From the NCBI RefSeq assembly GCF_001613045.1, contig NZ_BDBP01000042.1:21662-85661 (forward strand): a DNA stretch of 64,000 nt, written 5' to 3'. The translations under genes and the position numbers were made by a program. Below are positions 27,269 through 36,210 of this stretch, one piece after another. The DNA comes from Nocardia lijiangensis NBRC 108240. GTDB taxonomy: Bacteria > Actinomycetota > Actinomycetes > Mycobacteriales > Mycobacteriaceae. The notes beneath the pieces are model-generated. The model was not told the origin of the DNA and did no database searches. It was given only the letters and a program-made list of their open reading frames with translations. The first letter of the stretch is position 1; every line of letters starts with the position of its first letter.

Positions 27269-27321
27269 ACGACGCCTCTCCGCGAGCACACGGTTCACCG
27301 ACCACCGCGCGGAGTAAGACG

Positions 27322-27939
27322 ATGCTCGACACCGCCGCCAATACCGGCGGCACCACAGGAACACCGAAACTGGCCGGTCGAACCCATCGCAACGAGGTCA
27401 CCAACGCCTGGCAGGTCGCCGCCTCGTTCGTCTTCGCCGCCGATGACGCCATACTCGCCGCCCCTCCGCCTCGCCGGCCGCACGAAAGACCTCATCATCC
27501 GCGGCGGCCACAACATCGACCCCCAAGCGATCGAAGACGCGCTACTCACCCATCCAGCTGTCACCGCCGCCGCAGTGGTCGGCCAACCCGCTACCCATTC
27601 CGGGGAAGTGCCCGTCGCCTACGTGATGCTCACACCCGGCAGGAACGCCACCGCCGACGAACTCCGGGCCTGGGCCAGCCACCACGTGCCCGAGCGCGCC
27701 GCCGCACCCAAGATCGTCGAGATCATCGACGCGCTGCCGGTCACACCGGTCGGAAAGCCGTTCAAGAACGAACTCCGCCGCCGCGCAACCGAGCGAGCGC
27801 CCGCGAAGCCCTGCCCGCCGAGGCCACCGTCTTCGCCGCACTCGATGACGGAACTGTCGTAGTCACCGTCTCCGGAATCCCCGAATCGCAAGCGACACAA
27901 CACCTCGCACCCTTCGCATTCACCTGGCACATGGCATGA
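27322..27939 (+). pseudogene. AMP-dependent acyl-CoA synthetase relic
   Basis: The first frame contains GGTTGTPKLAGRTHRNEV, the phosphate-binding loop of acyl-CoA synthetases. At about 27450 the homology moves to a second frame, GRTKDLIIRGGHNIDPQAIE, the C-terminal hinge motif, ending with PVTPVGKPFKNELRRR. A third frame then carries a short tail (VFAALDDGTVVVTVSG). Several hundred residues between the loop and the hinge are deleted, so this is a frameshifted, internally deleted gene. A second copy of its DALxxTPVGK segment occurs at 29582. Confidence 0.85.
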
Positions 27940-28179
27940 CGACCCTCGGCTGACCACTTTTGGTTGGACTGAGTAATGAGCTACCTGATCGCTATCGAAC
28001 GAGTAGTCGGGTACGCGTGAGCTTCGGTTATCCGACAGGGCACACTCGAACCAGCCCAACGGAAGAAACTCGCGAAACGCGAGCTTGTTATGAGGACCGG
28101 ATTCGAAGGCGCATGAATGCTTTGAATCGATGCCGGTCCACATGGTGTTGTCCGTCGATCCGATGGAAGAGGCCTCGTA

Positions 28180-28902
28180 ATGTCCGAGGACGAACGATCA
28201 AAATCGCCAGGCCGCGAGCCCGACAGAGTCGAGGTCACCAACAGCCGACGTCTGTTCGATCAGTCCGTAACAGCATGGCTGATCGGGCAAGGCGTGCGCT
28301 ACCTTAACGCAGCCGGCGAACAATGCGAACTGGCATACCGGTACGTGACCGAACTCCTACAGCGCTGCGACGCAGATCTTTTGGAAACCGCCAGAGATTT
28401 GATAGGGGCAGCGTCGGCAGGCGATGCGCCATTGCGCTGGTGTCTTCTCCGCATCCTGGGCGATTCGGCTGGTCCGCAAGCGGCAGAATATCTAGTCGGT
28501 GTGACGCTGGAACGCCTTCCCGAGAGCCCGCACGACGGATGCAAAGGGGCTCGTAACGCCGAGCTACTCGTACGCACGATGGCCGTGCATGCACTCGGCA
28601 GAATTGCTGGACGCCACCCGGAAGTGTGCAATCACCTTCTCAACATCGTGGGCCAACAGCCTGATCGCGCCATCCTGATCGAGGCGGTCAAAGTGGCGAG
28701 CGCACTGGGAATGAAGGAGAAGGTACGCGCAATGCTTCCGAAGGACGATCGCTGGGTGCTCGACATCCGGCAAGTGGCATACCAGAGCGTATCCGCCGAG
28801 CCCGAGCGTGAAGACGGCAAAGAACGCGGCTTCGCTCCCCCCAAGCGGGGTCCGCTATATACAGCGCCGCGAACTCCCCGATGTGCCTCAGAGGAGGGCT
28901 GA
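28180..28902 (+). CDS. Helical-repeat (HEAT-like) protein of unknown function
   Basis: The 240-residue protein is almost entirely predicted helix between residues 20 and 200, with paired helices (QSVTAWLIGQGVRYLNAAGE, and LLVRTMAVHALGRIAGRHPE) that resemble degenerate HEAT repeats. The C-terminal 40 residues are polar and disordered-looking. It has no signal peptide or membrane segment. I do not recognise the family. The ATG at 28180 has a GGAAGAGG site. Its stop is 3 bases before the next start and its last codons hold the GAGGAGG site of that gene, so the two are translationally coupled. Confidence 0.75.
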   Translation: MSEDERSKSPGREPDRVEVTNSRRLFDQSVTAWLIGQGVRYLNAAGEQCELAYRYVTELLQRCDADLLETARDLIGAASAGDAPLRWCLLRILGDSAGPQAAEYLVGVTLERLPESPHDGCKGARNAELLVRTMAVHALGRIAGRHPEVCNHLLNIVGQQPDRAILIEAVKVASALGMKEKVRAMLPKDDRWVLDIRQVAYQSVSAEPEREDGKERGFAPPKRGPLYTAPRTPRCASEEG

Positions 28903-28905
28903 ACG

Positions 28906-29577
28906 ATGGCCAGCTGCACAGTGACGGTCCCAGACCTAGATGCCTCCGGCGACAACCTCTACGGTCCCCGCATTTGCTCGCAAGACTTTGTCGATTGGGC
29001 ATGGGACGCTTTCGATTTCGACAAGGGCGACTGGGATGGAGGTTTCGGATACAGCAGCGCGTGCGATAACACACTTCCACTGTCACGAACTATGTCCGCC
29101 ATCTGGTGCCTGAGCTTCTCCTCACCGAACTTACCTCGCGAGTCCTACAGCTCGAACATCCTCGAATGGGGAGGACGCTTCGCACGCAACACCATCGACG
29201 AACTAGACGCACGCTGCGGCACCTCCTCCTGCAGTCCCCGCTCATGCTCCGGCACCATCGCGAAAACACGTAGCGGAGGTATTTTTGTAGATGCTTGGAC
29301 CCGCTTGTACCTCCCGTTCTTCTACAACCAGGGCGTGAGCGTGCGCGCCAGCACCTTGATCCACGAAGCTCGCCATGCCGACGGCAAAGGACACAACCGC
29401 GGAGACAACGACTCGAGCTGGGAGTACAACGGTGCCTGGCGCTGGGAGGTCGCGTGGTTGAGCTGGTTCGTCGGCGAGGGCCAGAACACATCGACTGCCA
29501 TGCGCGAACAGGCCAGGCAGGAGGCCAACAACATCCTCAACACCAACTTCGAAACGCATCCAGGCTTCAACATCTGA
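28906..29577 (+). CDS. Putative zinc metallopeptidase-like protein (HExxH) of unknown function
   Basis: The 223-residue protein contains LIHEARHADGKGH: His153, Glu154 and His157 form an HExxH zinc motif, and His163 is a candidate third ligand. Seven or more cysteines lie in the N-terminal two thirds (for example CGTSSCSPRSC), and the C-terminal part is rich in Trp. No signal peptide is visible although such cysteine content suggests an oxidising compartment or metal binding. I do not recognise the family. It is coupled to the helical-repeat gene and the pair is flanked by acyl-CoA-synthetase relics. Confidence 0.75.
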   Translation: MASCTVTVPDLDASGDNLYGPRICSQDFVDWAWDAFDFDKGDWDGGFGYSSACDNTLPLSRTMSAIWCLSFSSPNLPRESYSSNILEWGGRFARNTIDELDARCGTSSCSPRSCSGTIAKTRSGGIFVDAWTRLYLPFFYNQGVSVRASTLIHEARHADGKGHNRGDNDSSWEYNGAWRWEVAWLSWFVGEGQNTSTAMREQARQEANNILNTNFETHPGFNI

Positions 29578-29581
29578 CAGT

Positions 29582-29625
29582 TGAGGCAATCGACGCACTG
29601 GCGATCACACCGGTCGGAAAACGGG
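29582..29625 (+). repeat. Imperfect repeat of the acyl-CoA synthetase C-terminal segment
   Basis: About 42 bases here, encoding VEAIDALAITPVGK, match 27715-27757 (VEIIDALPVTPVGK) at roughly 80%. The repeats bracket the coupled gene pair at 28180-29577. Confidence 0.5.
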
Positions 29626-29734
29626 ACTGCCCCGAGTTTGGTGGCTCTTCACAATCTGAGGTGTAGCCGCGGCCTGAACCCGCCAGCCTCGAGTAGGGAC
29701 CTGGCGATATAGTACACTCGCGAATGTTTGGGCG

Positions 29735-30130
29735 GGCTTGTGGAGCGCTCGATCACCGCCGACAGGTTGATCGACGAACTCGACCGCATCGCCGCTCAAC
29801 GCGGCTACCCGGCAGCGCTGCGCTGCGCTGCGACAACGGTCCGGAGCTGGCCTGCTCGGCGATGCAGGACTGGGCCGGTGAACGTGTCGGTCTGGCATTC
29901 ATCCCGCCGGGCCAGCCCTGGCGCAACGGCTACATCGAATCGTTCAACGGCCGACTGCGCGATGAATGCCTCAACATCAACAGCTTCTGGTCACTGACCC
30001 AAGCTCGCGTCGTGATCAGCGACTGGAAGACCGATTACAACCACTAACGCAGACATTCCGCACTGGGCTACCAAACCCCAGCCGGATACGCTGCAATCAC
30101 CGATGACCGGCTCTCACACACCCTGGACCG
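29735..30130 (+). mobile_element. IS3-family transposase, degraded 3' part
   Basis: The first frame gives GLVERSITADRLIDEL, then a frameshift leads to RCDNGPELACSAMQDW, IPPGQPWRNGYIESFN and GRLRDECLN. These carry the second Asp and the final Glu of the DDE integrase core of IS3-type transposases. An in-frame TAA at 30045-30047 interrupts the sequence just before RRHSALGYQTPAGYAA, the conserved C-terminal end, which continues in the same frame. The N-terminal part with the first Asp and orfA are missing. No terminal inverted repeats were found. Confidence 0.85.
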
Positions 30131-30267
30131 ATCGACGGGGTCCCGTCACAAAGCCATCGCCAGTTCGAGTGAGAACTTGCCACGGTTGACACAGATCACG
30201 TGAGAAATGACAGATCAGATGAGAACTGACACAGCCGGCGCTTCGAACCACCAGCCTCCGGCTGGTG

Positions 30268-30603
30268 TCAGCCAGTCGTGACCGGACCGAGGATGTCCAA
30301 CCGGACGTCAAAGAGGAAAGGCACGTCGTCGGGGCCACCGTCCAGCCACCGCGTACTGACGGTGGCGATGTCATCGATGACGTCGTCGATCGTGCACTCG
30401 ATGCTGGTCAGGCGGGGATAGGTCGATGTCGGTCGCAGGTCGCCACCGAAATAGGCGCTCTTGCCGACCAGTTGGTGAGGTCGGCCGTGCACGTCGGCAA
30501 ATTCGACCAGTACGATGCCTGGTTGCGGGTCGTCGGTAAGCCACACGACAGCGGTGGCGGGCAGCTCGCAACCGTCGCCCTTGCCCAATCTCGGTTCCAC
30601 CAC
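30268..30603 (-). CDS. Conserved-looking hypothetical protein
   Basis: 111 residues, acidic, cytosolic, with an internally consistent beta-rich pattern (GIVLVEFADVHGRPHQLVGK, and TRWLDGGPDDVPFLFDVRLD). It resembles the small uncharacterised proteins common in actinomycete accessory regions. No function is proposed. It lies next to the IS3 relic. Confidence 0.6.
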   Translation of the reverse strand: MVEPRLGKGDGCELPATAVVWLTDDPQPGIVLVEFADVHGRPHQLVGKSAYFGGDLRPTSTYPRLTSIECTIDDVIDDIATVSTRWLDGGPDDVPFLFDVRLDILGPVTTG

Positions 30604-30636
30604 GACACCCTATCGGCCGTCCGCCGTCCGCCTCGA

Positions 30637-31197
30637 TCAGTGGATCTTTCTTATCTTCCTCAACGGCGTAACCGACGTTCTCGGCTGGCGGCCCGCCGGA
30701 CCGTAGCCGGATCCCTCCCCTCGGTCTGCCGCATGAGCGGATGATCGGGTAGCCGCCATCAGGTCGGGGTCGTTGAGCGCTGCGGTCCAACCTTCGAGTA
30801 CCGGCTGGCCACGCGCCAGAATGATGCCGTGCGTTTTCGTGGCAACCTTCCGTTTCGCGGCCGGATCGTCTGGCTCACTTCCGATCAAGGCGGCCGTTCC
30901 TCGGGACCACCACCTACGCCTACCGACCAGGACTATGCCGCAACAGCATTCGCCCCTCCGCACGGCATGCAGGGCGGGCTGGCAGGGCGGTACGGGAGCG
31001 AGCCTCGGATCACCACCGATGTCGCGCTGGATCTGCTGCCCGGCGCGAACGGCGTTGCGATCGCAATCGGCCGCGGAAGCGAATGGGCCACCGTCGTTTC
31101 CGACCGCGGGTGTGTGCGGTTCCGCGGATACCGGACCCGGGAAGCCCACGATTCCGATCAGGGCGACAGCGATCGCCACGAGCGCTGGTTCGAACAT
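30637..31197 (-). CDS. Small secreted protein (3' end uncertain)
   Basis: The ATG at 31197 has an ideal GAGGAGG site five bases before it. The first 25 residues form a good signal peptide (LVAIAVALIGIVGF, cleavage after PVSA). The mature start, GNDGGPFASAADCDRN with later Cys residues, resembles small secreted actinobacterial proteins. After about 75 residues the composition turns Arg-rich and unlike a protein, so the true gene may have ended earlier and the open frame to 30637 may be accidental. Confidence 0.45.
   Translation of the reverse strand: MFEPALVAIAVALIGIVGFPGPVSAEPHTPAVGNDGGPFASAADCDRNAVRAGQQIQRDIGGDPRLAPVPPCQPALHAVRRGECCCGIVLVGRRRWWSRGTAALIGSEPDDPAAKRKVATKTHGIILARGQPVLEGWTAALNDPDLMAATRSSAHAADRGEGSGYGPAGRQPRTSVTPLRKIRKIH
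30826..30966 (+). pseudogene. Fragment of an unrecognised + strand gene
   Basis: The frame through 30826 reads RIVWLTSDQGGRSSGPPPTP followed by DYAATAFAPP, which looks like genuine protein (a T/DQGGR-type small protein), and loses protein character after about 30966, where the antisense secreted-protein gene begins. No start or function can be assigned. Confidence 0.3.
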
Positions 31198-31421
31198 CGG
31201 TTCCTCCTCGACGGAAGCACAGTGCGACAGGTTTCCGTGTGTCACTCGCCCAGATGCAGGTGGTCCCGGATCCGGTTCACGGCCGCGGCGGGCCGGCAGG
31301 TGAGGTGACATCACCCGACCCCTTCGGGTGCGAATTCGATACCGATCCGACAGATTTCGCCGCGACCCGCCGACGACCTCCGCTATTTTGGTCACTTGTC
31401 CAGATGACCCTCGGAGAGTGC

Positions 31422-33071
31422 ATGTATCGAACACGGTTGCCGGCCGGACACCTCGTCGCTGTCCTCGCCGTCGTCTGCGGCCTCCTGGCCGCACCACCGG
31501 CACGCGCGGACACGCCGTGGTGGGAGCCGGTCGGGCGCCCGGCGCCCGATGTCTCCGTGAATGTCACCGGGGCCCCGTTCCGCGGCGCCGGGAACGGGGT
31601 GCGCGGGTTCGCCGATGTGCACAATCACGTGATGTCGAACCTCGGGTTCGGCGGGCGCCTGGTATGCGGCAAGCCCTACTCCGAACAGGGCGTAGCCGAT
31701 GCCCTGGCCGATTGCCCCGAGCATCGGCCCGACGGTGCCGGGGCGCTGTTCGAGAACCTCACCGCCGACGGGGACTGGCAGCACGACCCGACGGGCTGGC
31801 CTACCTTCACCGACTGGCCGACACCGCTCACCACCACCCACCAGCAGAACTACTACGCCTGGCTCGAGCGCTCGTGGCGGGCCGGGCAGCGAGTACTGGT
31901 CACCGACATGGTGTCCAATGCGGTGATCTGCACGATCCTGCCCGCCAAGGATCGCGGCTGCGACGAGATGACGGCGATCCGCGCGCAGATCACCGCCACC
32001 TACGACCTGCAGGACTACATCGACCGGATGTTCGGCGGCCCGGGCAAGGGCTGGTTCCGGATCGTGACCGACGCAGGCGCCGCCCGGCAGGTGATCGAGG
32101 ACGGCAAGCTCGCCGTCGTCCTCGGTGTCGAGACCTCCGAGCCGTTCGGTTGCCGGCAGGTCCTCGATGTCCCGCAATGCTCGCAGGCCGACATCGACCG
32201 TGGCCTGGACGAGCTCCACGCCCTCGGCGTTCGCAGCATGTACCTGTGCCACAAGTTCGACAACGCACTGTGCGGAGTGCGCTTCGACGAGGGGACCACC
32301 GGCACCTTGATCAATGCGGGCCAGTTCATTTCCACCGGCACCTGGTGGCAGACCGAACAGTGCCGGGGCGATGCCGCGGACAATCCGATCACCACTGTTG
32401 CGCTACCCGACGTCGTGCGGGACAAGCTGCCCGCCGGCACCGAGGTTCCCACGTACGCCGACGGCGCGCAGTGCAATACCCGCGGACTCACCCAACTCGG
32501 CGAAAGCGCGGTACGGGCGATGATGCAGCGCGGCATGATGATCGAGGTCGATCATATGAGTGCCCGAGCCGCGGACCGCACGCTCGATATTCTCGCGGAG
32601 CACGGATATCCCGGGGTCGTCTCCTCACACAGCTGGATGGATCTCGCCTACGCGGAACGGCTCTACACCCTGGGCGGATTCCTGGCCGTCTACGACCACG
32701 ACAGTGCGGAGTTCCTCGCCGCCGCGCGCCGGACCGCCGCACTTCGGAACAGATTCGGCACCGGCCTCGGGATCGGCAGCGACTACAACGGCGTCGGAGC
32801 ACACCCCGTCGCGCCGGGGCCCGAGTCGCCGAGTGCGCTGACCTACCCATTCCGCACCCTCGACGGCGGCGCGGTGGTCGACCGGCAGCAATCCGGTTCG
32901 CGCACCTTCGATTTCACCCGGGACGGGGCCGCCCACGTCGGTATGTTGCCGGACTGGCTCGAGGATGTCCGCCTGCGCGGCGGTGAGGATGTCATCACCG
33001 ATGTCCAGCGTGGCGCCGAGTCCTATCTCGACACCTGGTCCGCGACCCAGGAATTCGGATCCGGCGGATAA
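31422..33071 (+). CDS. Secreted metal-dependent hydrolase, membrane-dipeptidase type
   Basis: The 549-residue protein has a signal peptide (cleavage after PPARA, ~residue 29), then FADVHNHVM (His67, His69) as the first metal site of the amidohydrolase fold. Later MIEVDHMS and VSSHSWMD supply further metal histidines, and GIGSDYNG the C-terminal catalytic aspartate. This is the layout of the renal dipeptidase/amidohydrolase group, longer than usual by inserted loops. The ATG at 31422 follows GGAGAG. It precedes the alpha1/beta1 genes on the same strand, 288 bases away. Confidence 0.85.
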   Translation: MYRTRLPAGHLVAVLAVVCGLLAAPPARADTPWWEPVGRPAPDVSVNVTGAPFRGAGNGVRGFADVHNHVMSNLGFGGRLVCGKPYSEQGVADALADCPEHRPDGAGALFENLTADGDWQHDPTGWPTFTDWPTPLTTTHQQNYYAWLERSWRAGQRVLVTDMVSNAVICTILPAKDRGCDEMTAIRAQITATYDLQDYIDRMFGGPGKGWFRIVTDAGAARQVIEDGKLAVVLGVETSEPFGCRQVLDVPQCSQADIDRGLDELHALGVRSMYLCHKFDNALCGVRFDEGTTGTLINAGQFISTGTWWQTEQCRGDAADNPITTVALPDVVRDKLPAGTEVPTYADGAQCNTRGLTQLGESAVRAMMQRGMMIEVDHMSARAADRTLDILAEHGYPGVVSSHSWMDLAYAERLYTLGGFLAVYDHDSAEFLAAARRTAALRNRFGTGLGIGSDYNGVGAHPVAPGPESPSALTYPFRTLDGGAVVDRQQSGSRTFDFTRDGAAHVGMLPDWLEDVRLRGGEDVITDVQRGAESYLDTWSATQEFGSGG

Positions 33072-33359
33072 TCGAGCGCCGCGACCCGCGATATCCGCAC
33101 GGGCTTTCACGACAGACATCGAATGGACGACGATTCACCACAATTATCCGGCATGAATTCAAAACAGCCTGGTAGCCGACCCCACGGGCCGAGACACAGG
33201 TCGATCACGCTTGCCCCGAAAACCATTGGTGCCCAATATTCCTCATCAATCCGGAAATGCCGGGAAACTAAGTAATTCACGCATTCACGAGTTAGCGTGT
33301 GAGGTGTCGGTGAGATTCGGCTCACCGACTGATTCACCCGCAGGGAACCAGAGAAGTTC

Positions 33360-34076
33360 ATGACTATTTTGCGATCGGCATTCGTTGCCGCGATCACGGC
33401 GGCCACCGTCACGGCCGGGATGACCACCTCGGCGGCGGACCCCGCACGGCCCGCCGAACCCGTCACCTACCACATCGATGTGGTCGACCGGTCGGTCGTC
33501 ACCACCCTCGACCGCGGCATCTTCGCCCTGGCGGCCGACGCGGCCACCGTCGCCGTGCGCGATGCCGCAGGCGAACTCGTCGACACACTGCCGCTGTCGG
33601 CGATCCTGGACGGTCAGCAGCTGCCGCTGACCCAGCAGGTCTCCGCCGACGGCCGTACCCTCACCTTGACACCCGACCTGTCCGGCCTCGACCGCTCCAC
33701 GCTGACCCCGATCGCGTCCCCGCTCGAGAACCAGCTCGCGATGAACGACCTGATCAACGCAGTGAGCCTGAGCACCTCGCTGGGCAGCCTGGTGGGCACC
33801 GCGATCGGCGCGATCGCCGGCATCGGTATCGGATTCGTGCTGGCAGGCGCAAGCTGCGTGGCGCTCAGCCTGGGCTGCGTGGTCGCGGTCCTGCCGATCA
33901 TGGCGCTGACGGCAGGCGTCGGTGGCATAACAGGCCTGATCCTCGCCGGTGGACCCGTCGCGATCGGCGCCGCGTTCGAATACCTGACCACGCTCAGCGC
34001 CCCCGACGGCGCCAGCAAGTACGGCGAGCAGACCCGGGGCAAGCCCGGCGGTGCGCCCGCTCCGATCCCGCAGTAG
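33360..34076 (+). CDS. Secreted glycine-zipper protein, alpha type (copy 1)
   Basis: 238 residues: signal peptide (~1-28), a beta-rich domain (~30-115) ending SADGRTLTLTPD, the linker SPLENQLAMNDLINA, then two long Gly/Ala-rich hydrophobic segments (~145-215, for example GTAIGAIAGIGIGFVLAGAS) separated by a short loop with two Cys (GASCVALSLGC), and a polar tail (SKYGEQTRGKPG). No catalytic motif is seen. The hydrophobic hairpin with GxxxG spacing suggests membrane insertion or oligomerisation. A paralogue is at 39841-40557. The partner beta gene follows after 16 bases. Function unknown. Confidence 0.85.
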   Translation: MTILRSAFVAAITAATVTAGMTTSAADPARPAEPVTYHIDVVDRSVVTTLDRGIFALAADAATVAVRDAAGELVDTLPLSAILDGQQLPLTQQVSADGRTLTLTPDLSGLDRSTLTPIASPLENQLAMNDLINAVSLSTSLGSLVGTAIGAIAGIGIGFVLAGASCVALSLGCVVAVLPIMALTAGVGGITGLILAGGPVAIGAAFEYLTTLSAPDGASKYGEQTRGKPGGAPAPIPQ

Positions 34077-34092
34077 AAGGCAGAGGATCCAG

Positions 34093-34848
34093 ATGCGACT
34101 CCACGCAACAACTCTCATGGTGCTGGCGGCTGTCGCGGCAGCGGCGACGACCGGGCAGGCGGCCAACGCCGCACCCGGTGCCCCGGCGCGCTTCCACGCC
34201 ACCCTGGCGCCGAACTCGGTGATCATCACCCTCGACCACGCCGACTTCGTCCCGGCGGCCGGACGCGCCGCGGTCGACATCCGCGACGAACAGGGCACCG
34301 TCGTGTCGACGGTGCCGTCGACCATGCAGATCGACCAGCACCGATTTCCAGTCGCCGCCCAGGTCTCGCCGGATCGGCGCACGCTGACGCTGACCCCCGA
34401 CCTCGGCGCGGTTCGCGCGGCGGGCCTGAGTCCGGTCGCGTCACCGTTCGAAGAGCAGCTCGCGCTCAACGATCTGACCGGCGACCTGTCGACGAACATG
34501 ACCGTCGGCTCGATCGCGGGAATGCTCGTCGGCGCGGTGGTCGGCGCCGGGCTCGGTCTCGGGTCCTGTCTGATCACCGGCCCGGGCTGCCTGGTCATCC
34601 TGCCTGCCGCCGTCACCGCCTTCGCCGCGGGCGGCGGTGTCGCCGGAACATTGGTCGGCGGCGCGGCCACCCTGGCCGACTCCGGCTGGCGATATCTGCT
34701 GACCGTCCAGTCTCCACCCGGCCAGAGCCCGTACGCCAACTCCGACGGCCTGCAGGACCCCGGCGGCGCCGGTGCGCCCAACGCCAACCTGCGCCTGCCC
34801 TCCGGCTCCGGTGACGGCATCACCACTGGCTCCGGAGCGATCGGCTGA
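34093..34848 (+). CDS. Secreted glycine-zipper protein, beta type (copy 1)
   Basis: 251 residues with the same plan as the alpha protein: signal peptide (~1-27, ending ANAAP), beta-rich domain with DRRTLTLTPD, linker SPFEEQLALNDLTGD, two glycine-rich hydrophobic segments with a Cys-containing loop (GSCLITGPGC), and a distinctive tail PPGQSPYANSDGL followed by NLRLPSGS. That tail is shared with the beta protein at 39066 and not with the alpha type. Alpha and beta are therefore anciently diverged partners. The ATG at 34093 was chosen by signal-peptide position. Confidence 0.85.
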   Translation: MRLHATTLMVLAAVAAAATTGQAANAAPGAPARFHATLAPNSVIITLDHADFVPAAGRAAVDIRDEQGTVVSTVPSTMQIDQHRFPVAAQVSPDRRTLTLTPDLGAVRAAGLSPVASPFEEQLALNDLTGDLSTNMTVGSIAGMLVGAVVGAGLGLGSCLITGPGCLVILPAAVTAFAAGGGVAGTLVGGAATLADSGWRYLLTVQSPPGQSPYANSDGLQDPGGAGAPNANLRLPSGSGDGITTGSGAIG

Positions 34849-34952
34849 CCTGGTCGTCGGCACCCTCGGCGCCGCAGGCCCACCACCGGCCGACGGCGCC
34901 GCGGCCCGATCACCGCCGCCCACCTCGCCGGACGCAACCCTCGGAGGGGCGC

Positions 34953-36197
34953 ATGAGCACGGACCATCGGGTGCCGCATCGAGCCGAGCCGAGCCAACCC
35001 GTCTCACACCGCTGGATCGCGGCGATCACAGTGGCCAATGTCGGCCTGTTCACCGCGTGGTTTGGGCCGATCCTGACGCTGCTCGGACTACAGACGCAAC
35101 GTTTCGCCGGATCGGACAAGGAGGCCGCGCTCGCCTGGATCGTCGGGATCGGCGCGCTCTGTTCGACGGTGGCCACGCCGATCTTCGGCGCGCTGTCCGA
35201 CCGCACCGTCTCCCGGTACGGCCGCCGCCTGCCCTGGGTGGTCGCCGGGACCACCGGCGGTGTGCTGAGCCTGATCCTGCTCGCCGTCGCGCCCGGCCTG
35301 ATCGTCGTCGGAATCGGTTGGTGCGCAGCGCAGATCGCGCTCAACGCGAACTTCGCCGCGATCACCGCGGCGGTGCCCGATCACGTCCCGCGAGCACAGC
35401 GCGGGATCGTCGGCGGATTCCTCGGACTGGCACAGACCGTCGGTGGGGTCGTCGGCACCGGCCTCGCCGTACTCGCCGGGGGGATCGCCGGCGGCTATCT
35501 CGCGTGCGCGGTGTTCCTGGTGATCGCGACCCTGCCCTATCTGGCCATGCGGCGCGACCACCCGCTCGATCCGGCCGAGCGGGAACAGTTTTCGTGGCTG
35601 GAGTTCGGCCGGGGCTTCTGGGTGAGTCCACGGCGGCACCCCGATTTCGCCTGGGCGTGGGTGACCCGGTTCCTGATCAACCTCAGCTTCGCCATCGGAC
35701 TGGTCTACCTGCTCTTCTATCTCGGTGACGCCGTCGGCCACCACTCCCCCGCCCAGGGAGTGCTCGTGCTCACCGCGGTCAATTCCGCGGCGCTGCTCGC
35801 CACGGTCCTCGTCGCGGGCGCGATCTCCGACCGGACCGACCGTCGCCGGGTGTTCGTGTGCGTGGCAGGTCTGGTGATGGCCGCCGCCACGACGAGTCTG
35901 GCGCTGTGGCACGTCTGGCCGGTCGCCGTCGTCGCGGTCGCGGTCCTCGGCCTCGGTATGGGGGTCTTCACCTCGGTCGACCTCGCGCTGATGATCGACG
36001 TGCTGCCCGCGGCCGCCGACCGCGGCAAGGACCTGGGCGTGGTCAATATCGCCAACGCGATGCCCCAGGTGCTCGCCCCCGTGCTGGCCGCGCCGCTCGT
36101 GAGCAGTTTCGGCGGGTACGGCGCGCTCTACGGCGTGGCCGCCGCGCTCGCCGCGACCGGCGCCGTACTCGTCTACAAGATCAGTACTGTCGATTAG
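34953..36197 (+). CDS. Major facilitator superfamily transporter
   Basis: 414 residues with about 12 membrane segments. The loop-2/3 motif GALSDRTVSRYGRR and the mirrored AGAISDRTDRRR are the MFS signatures. The pattern (GRRLPWVVAG) is nearest to sugar or drug exporters of the SLC45/GPH-like kind. The ATG follows GGAGGGG. It sits between the alpha1/beta1 pair and a beta-glucosidase, 13 bases before the latter, which suggests uptake of a glycoside or export linked to it. Confidence 0.88.
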   Translation: MSTDHRVPHRAEPSQPVSHRWIAAITVANVGLFTAWFGPILTLLGLQTQRFAGSDKEAALAWIVGIGALCSTVATPIFGALSDRTVSRYGRRLPWVVAGTTGGVLSLILLAVAPGLIVVGIGWCAAQIALNANFAAITAAVPDHVPRAQRGIVGGFLGLAQTVGGVVGTGLAVLAGGIAGGYLACAVFLVIATLPYLAMRRDHPLDPAEREQFSWLEFGRGFWVSPRRHPDFAWAWVTRFLINLSFAIGLVYLLFYLGDAVGHHSPAQGVLVLTAVNSAALLATVLVAGAISDRTDRRRVFVCVAGLVMAAATTSLALWHVWPVAVVAVAVLGLGMGVFTSVDLALMIDVLPAAADRGKDLGVVNIANAMPQVLAPVLAAPLVSSFGGYGALYGVAAALAATGAVLVYKISTVD

Positions 36198-36210
36198 GAA
36201 GCAGGCCACC

